Assembly (NCBI GenBank): GCA_964470195.1
Contig: CAYYBG010000003.1
Span: forward strand, 23,855-87,854
Reading direction: 5' to 3'
DNA: 64,000 nucleotides
Source of the DNA: RFPI01 sp964470195
Lineage (GTDB): Bacteria; Pseudomonadota; Gammaproteobacteria; Burkholderiales; Methylophilaceae
The translations under genes were made by a program, and so were the position numbers. Under the pieces are notes generated by a model, which had not been told where the DNA came from, searched no databases, and worked only from the letters and a program-made list of their open reading frames with translations. This document shows positions 61,376-64,000 of the stretch, piece after piece (positions within the stretch are counted from its first letter, which is position 1; the number at the start of each line of letters is the position of its first letter).

Positions 61376-61998
61376 TACGCTACCGCCATACGGTTATCTA
61401 AAGAAGCTTGTTGAGGAGGAATCACTGCCACATTTTCAGGGATTACCACGTTATCGGAACTGAGTACTTTGGTTTCTTCATCTCCAAAATGAAAATGCAA
61501 ACTAAACAGATTGTCTTTGTTGACCAGCAATACCTCTTTCAGCTTTTCATCATGAAAAGCCGCTTTATGCTCATCGGTTAAACTCAATTCAAAGCGAATA
61601 CGACCATCCAAGGTATACATAGAAAGCAGATTGCCTTTGATATTAAGGGTGTGGCGATCAAAGAACACTGGAGATTGCGGCAGAAATAACAACCTTGGCA
61701 AAAAACCATTGGGGTTGATATCAATATTCCAAGGACTCTTGGGATGCTGCAACACCACTCTAGCCGCACGACAAACTGAATAGATCGCATTGCATATCAT
61801 TTGCGAACCGGTATGCGGAAATTGCTCACGCATTTTGTGATAAACCATATGGTGTAGCACCACACGATTCCAAGTACGCGTCTCTTGCACAATCGGCGCA
61901 ATGGCATTGCAGATTTCAATAAAATTGTTCTGCAAAGCCTGCAATCGCTCTAATTGCAAAGGATTTGCGTTGAGCTGAATGATGAATTTTTTTTCCAT
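61375..61998 (-). CDS. TnpB/IS605 OrfB N-terminal-like protein without RuvC, first gene of the T1SS operon
   Basis: A 207-residue protein. Residues 15-80 (ERLQALQNNFIEICNAIAPI, then TWNRVVLHHMVYHKMREQF and SQMICNAIYSVCRA) reproduce the N-terminal helices of IS605-family OrfB/TnpB, including the LHH-VY-xxRExF and SQMxCxAIxxV patterns. Residues 110-172 (VFFDRHTLNIKGNLLSMYTL, DGRIRFELSL, LLVNKDNLFSLHFHF) match the TnpB beta-rich segment that directly precedes the first RuvC motif. The GVDLGI-type RuvC motif and everything after it are absent; a 30-residue hydrophilic tail replaces them. So nucleic-acid-recognition parts of a TnpB seem kept while the nuclease is lost. It is coupled by TAATG to the first ABC gene. 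No transposon ends or guide RNA were seen next to it. Confidence 0.75.
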   Translation of the reverse strand: MEKKFIIQLNANPLQLERLQALQNNFIEICNAIAPIVQETRTWNRVVLHHMVYHKMREQFPHTGSQMICNAIYSVCRAARVVLQHPKSPWNIDINPNGFLPRLLFLPQSPVFFDRHTLNIKGNLLSMYTLDGRIRFELSLTDEHKAAFHDEKLKEVLLVNKDNLFSLHFHFGDEETKVLSSDNVVIPENVAVIPPQQASLDNRMAVA

Positions 61999-62021
61999 AT
62001 ATGAAATATCCTATATGAAAT
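61998..62021. repeat. Direct repeat at the start of the T1SS operon
   Basis: TATATGAAAT occurs at 61998-62007 and 62012-62021, 14 bases apart, overlapping the first bases and upstream of the TnpB-like gene. Such spacing suits a dimeric regulator or a phase-sensitive translation region. The 62022-62199 stretch is AT-rich and presumably holds divergent promoters. Confidence 0.35.
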
Positions 62022-62232
62022 TTTCAATTCACGCAAGTTTGATAATCATTGTTAGGTTGATTAGCTTTAACAACACATTGCACAAAAATAAAAAATATTT
62101 TGTGAATAATTCTCATTTAGATATTGATTTTTACAAAATTACAGGCATCATGTCGCCATTCTTTTTGAGAGGACAAAATTTATACATTTTGTCAAACATA
62201 TGCATCACAATTTTAATTTTTATTGCAATTTT

Positions 62233-62550
62233 ATGAAAATAATCGACAAAATAAAATCCCGCATCAATTTTCCTATCCTCACCCCTAACGAAGAATTTCT
62301 GTTCAATCAGATTCTGAAAGCATGGTCAGAAGATAGAAAAATGAGCGTCAAGCAAGCATTACAACTAAATCAAAGCTGCTCGGCATCCACCAACTTTAAA
62401 AATCTAAAACAACTACGCAAAAACCAACTGTTGGAGTTGCAAACCGACGAGCTTGATAATCGCATCAAATATATTGTGCCCTCAGGGTTGGCATTGCAGT
62501 ACGCCACCTTGATTGCCAATACCCTCAAACAACACGCAGAAATGCCATAA
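62233..62550 (+). CDS. Small winged-helix-like putative regulator
   Basis: A 105-residue protein: LTPNEEFLFNQILKAWSEDRKMSVKQALQL, SASTNFKNLKQLRKNQLLEL and DNRIKYIVPSGLALQYATLI read as a MarR-like winged helix, with a recognition helix around SASTNFKNLKQL and a wing ending in KYIVPS. It diverges from the type I secretion operon and is a natural candidate for its regulator. The start is uncertain: an ATG at 62200 adds 11 residues, and neither ATG has a clear ribosome site. It converges with the integrase gene with a 39-base gap. Confidence 0.65.
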   Translation: MKIIDKIKSRINFPILTPNEEFLFNQILKAWSEDRKMSVKQALQLNQSCSASTNFKNLKQLRKNQLLELQTDELDNRIKYIVPSGLALQYATLIANTLKQHAEMP

Positions 62551-62589
62551 ACCTAGCCAATGCCACACCCCTCAACCGACAAGCAGCGG

Positions 62590-63771
62590 CTAGACATCAG
62601 ACGATTGCGCATCAAATGAATCAAACAATTGAGACACCACATTAGCAGCGTCGATTAAAGCCTGCTGACTGAGATGGGCATAACGCATGGTGATTTTGGG
62701 GTCATAATGACCCAATAACTTTTGTACCTCATACAAAGACCGACCCGACATCACCAAAAAGCTGGCAAAAGAATGACGCAAATCATGCACCCTGACATCT
62801 GGGATTTGCGCAGCCCGACGAATGGTGTTCCAAGCAGCGAAAAACGACACGATAGGCTTCAGAGTTTTGGGGTTATAAAAAACCCAAGGAATATCATGTT
62901 TGCGCTCGATAGAATTCAAAATCTCAACTGCCGCATCCGACAACGCGATAAAACGCGGCTTACCGGATTTGGATACCGGCACTTTCAAAGTGCGATGCTC
63001 AAGGTCAATGTGCTCCCAACGCGCATCCAAAATCTCGCGCTTACGTGCCCCAGTCAATAACAACAACTTAATAATGTTATTCAATTGTGGGTTTGGATAG
63101 CGCTGCAACACAGCAAATAAACGCTGCACCTCATCTGCAGTCAAAAAGCGCTCTCTTCCACCCTTATCCTCGACAAAAGCTACTCCATGCGAAGGATTGT
63201 TGCCTGGTGGCAAAACTCCCCAACGAATCGCACAATTAAACACATAGCGCACCAATACCAACCAACGATTACAAGTACCAGGGGCATAACCTTGTTGCAA
63301 GGCATAACTTTGCAACTCAATAATATGACGCTGCTTAATGCGATCCAAACGCAAATCTTTCAAAAACGGCAAGATATGATTGCGCAACAAACTATCATCC
63401 ATCCACGCACTGCGTTTATGTACCGACACATAAGGCATAAAAGTATCAAGCACAAATTTGCCAAAGGTAGGAATATGATGGAACTGATGCAACTCAATTT
63501 TAGGGTTGCCACCCTCACGCACAATTTTTCGCACTTCATAAGCACGCTGTCGCGCCTCATCCAAAGAAATTTCAGAAGCCTTGCCCAAACGCTCCAAACG
63601 TACCTTTTTGTCGACATCGCGATAACGAAAATAATAAGTCATCCCGCCACCCAGACGGTGCTCCAATAGGAAACCTTTAATTTCTGTGTCGAAATATAGC
63701 TTAATCCTGGCATCAGGATTAGAGCTCGATAACTGGTTAACAAAATGATTCGTAAGCGTGACAGACGGCAT
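62590..63771 (-). CDS. Tyrosine-type site-specific recombinase/integrase
   Basis: A 393-residue integrase. The N-terminal arm-binding domain (DUF4102-like, about 1-95) is followed by a core-binding domain (about 105-195) and the catalytic domain with Arg in LLTGARKREIL, Lys in VSKSGKPR, HDLRHSF, LGHYDP and the nucleophile Tyr in ITMRYAHL. All catalytic residues are present, so it is probably active. No tRNA or excisionase lies next to it. It separates the secretion operon from an adhesin-like gene, so it could mark an island boundary or act on the adhesin repeats. Confidence 0.93.
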   Translation of the reverse strand: MPSVTLTNHFVNQLSSSNPDARIKLYFDTEIKGFLLEHRLGGGMTYYFRYRDVDKKVRLERLGKASEISLDEARQRAYEVRKIVREGGNPKIELHQFHHIPTFGKFVLDTFMPYVSVHKRSAWMDDSLLRNHILPFLKDLRLDRIKQRHIIELQSYALQQGYAPGTCNRWLVLVRYVFNCAIRWGVLPPGNNPSHGVAFVEDKGGRERFLTADEVQRLFAVLQRYPNPQLNNIIKLLLLTGARKREILDARWEHIDLEHRTLKVPVSKSGKPRFIALSDAAVEILNSIERKHDIPWVFYNPKTLKPIVSFFAAWNTIRRAAQIPDVRVHDLRHSFASFLVMSGRSLYEVQKLLGHYDPKITMRYAHLSQQALIDAANVVSQLFDSFDAQSSDV

Positions 63772-63923
63772 GAATATATCTTAAAAAATAATTATCAAAT
63801 TAACAATAAGCCGTTAATTTATAAGCTTTTTTTGGTATGATATTGACATGATAGACCAACAATAAGAATTAAACCAGCAGTTAATTAATTAATTTACTTG
63901 GATATTTTAAAAAAAGGAATAGT

Positions 63924-64000
63924 TTGCTCACAAGTGGTTCAACGACAGTCAATGAAGGTTCCAGCGTGGTATTCACATTGAATACAACCAATGTAGACGC
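63924..64000 (+). CDS. Start of an adhesin/RTX-like repeat protein (runs off window)
   Basis: An open frame from 63885 continues to the window end. The likely start is TTG at 63924 with AAAAAGGAA about 6 bases upstream; there is no in-frame ATG. The residues STTVNEGSSVVFTLNTTNVDA match the beginning of the Ig/cadherin-like repeats found in large type I secreted adhesins and RTX proteins. No N-terminal signal or retention domain precedes the repeat, so the 5' end may be truncated. It is a likely substrate of the neighbouring exporter. Confidence 0.55.
   Translation, partial: MLTSGSTTVNEGSSVVFTLNTTNVD

Noticed and set aside
61375..61998. A complete IS605/IS200 insertion sequence
   Set aside because: There is no RuvC half, no tnpA, and no visible transposon ends; the gene is overlapped by the next operon gene.

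Overview
The window reads as a chromosome segment of a moderately low-GC betaproteobacterium. Evidence from the sequence is the order tRNA-Val / thrS-infC-rpmI-rplT-pheS-pheT-ihfA-merR / tRNA-Pro, a 14-gene nuoA-N operon followed by a DUF2818 gene and a NUDIX gene, and glyA-nrdR-ribD. I cannot name the genus. Coding density is high, and I saw no rRNA, CRISPR array or complete insertion sequence.

Layout. 1-3 kb: an SDR oxidoreductase, a DUF2798 membrane protein and an alpha/beta hydrolase behind a palindromic operator. 2.1-6.3 kb: a sodium/proton homeostasis block (nhaR, a TorF-type porin, nhaA) whose upstream regions share short sequence blocks. 6.8-9.9 kb: a 48-codon ORF, katG and a secreted SnoaL/DUF4440-like protein. 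10.1-11.3 kb: a tRNA-Lys(CTT) gene whose 3' end and terminator are duplicated about 1 kb away; between the copies lies only a Fic toxin/VbhA-like antitoxin module. 11.6-19.3 kb: pgm, iscX, glyA-nrdR-ribD-tatD and mtnA-mtnB. 19.3-23.3 kb: an Anbu proteasome-like protease with a transglutaminase, an alpha-E protein and a circularly permuted ATP-grasp protein. 23.5-28.1 kb: a small membrane protein, a PQQ-type sugar dehydrogenase and a 918-residue RTX metalloprotease. 28.2-36.6 kb: tRNA-Pro and the translation gene block. 36.7-39.7 kb: a PLP decarboxylase, a YeeZ-like protein and a NUDIX hydrolase. 39.7-54.4 kb: complex I. 54.6-64 kb: a type I secretion locus.

The type I secretion locus is the most unusual part. 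On the minus strand it encodes two tandem PrtD-type ABC transporters, an HlyD adaptor, a TolC-like channel and an unknown last gene, all tightly coupled. The first gene encodes a 207-residue protein that closely resembles the N-terminal half of IS605-family OrfB/TnpB and ends where the RuvC nuclease would begin. Divergent from it are a small winged-helix-like protein, a tyrosine recombinase on the opposite strand, and the first codons of an adhesin-like repeat protein that runs off the window. I infer that a transposon-derived, nuclease-less TnpB fragment has been adopted as a component or regulator of a secretion system.

Working links between genes: NhaR probably controls nhaA and perhaps the porin. 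The two RTX/adhesin-type proteins are candidate substrates of the 55-62 kb secretion system. The translation block carries terminator-like hairpins immediately ahead of both pheS and thrS, and infC appears to start at AUA, which fits IF3 autoregulation.
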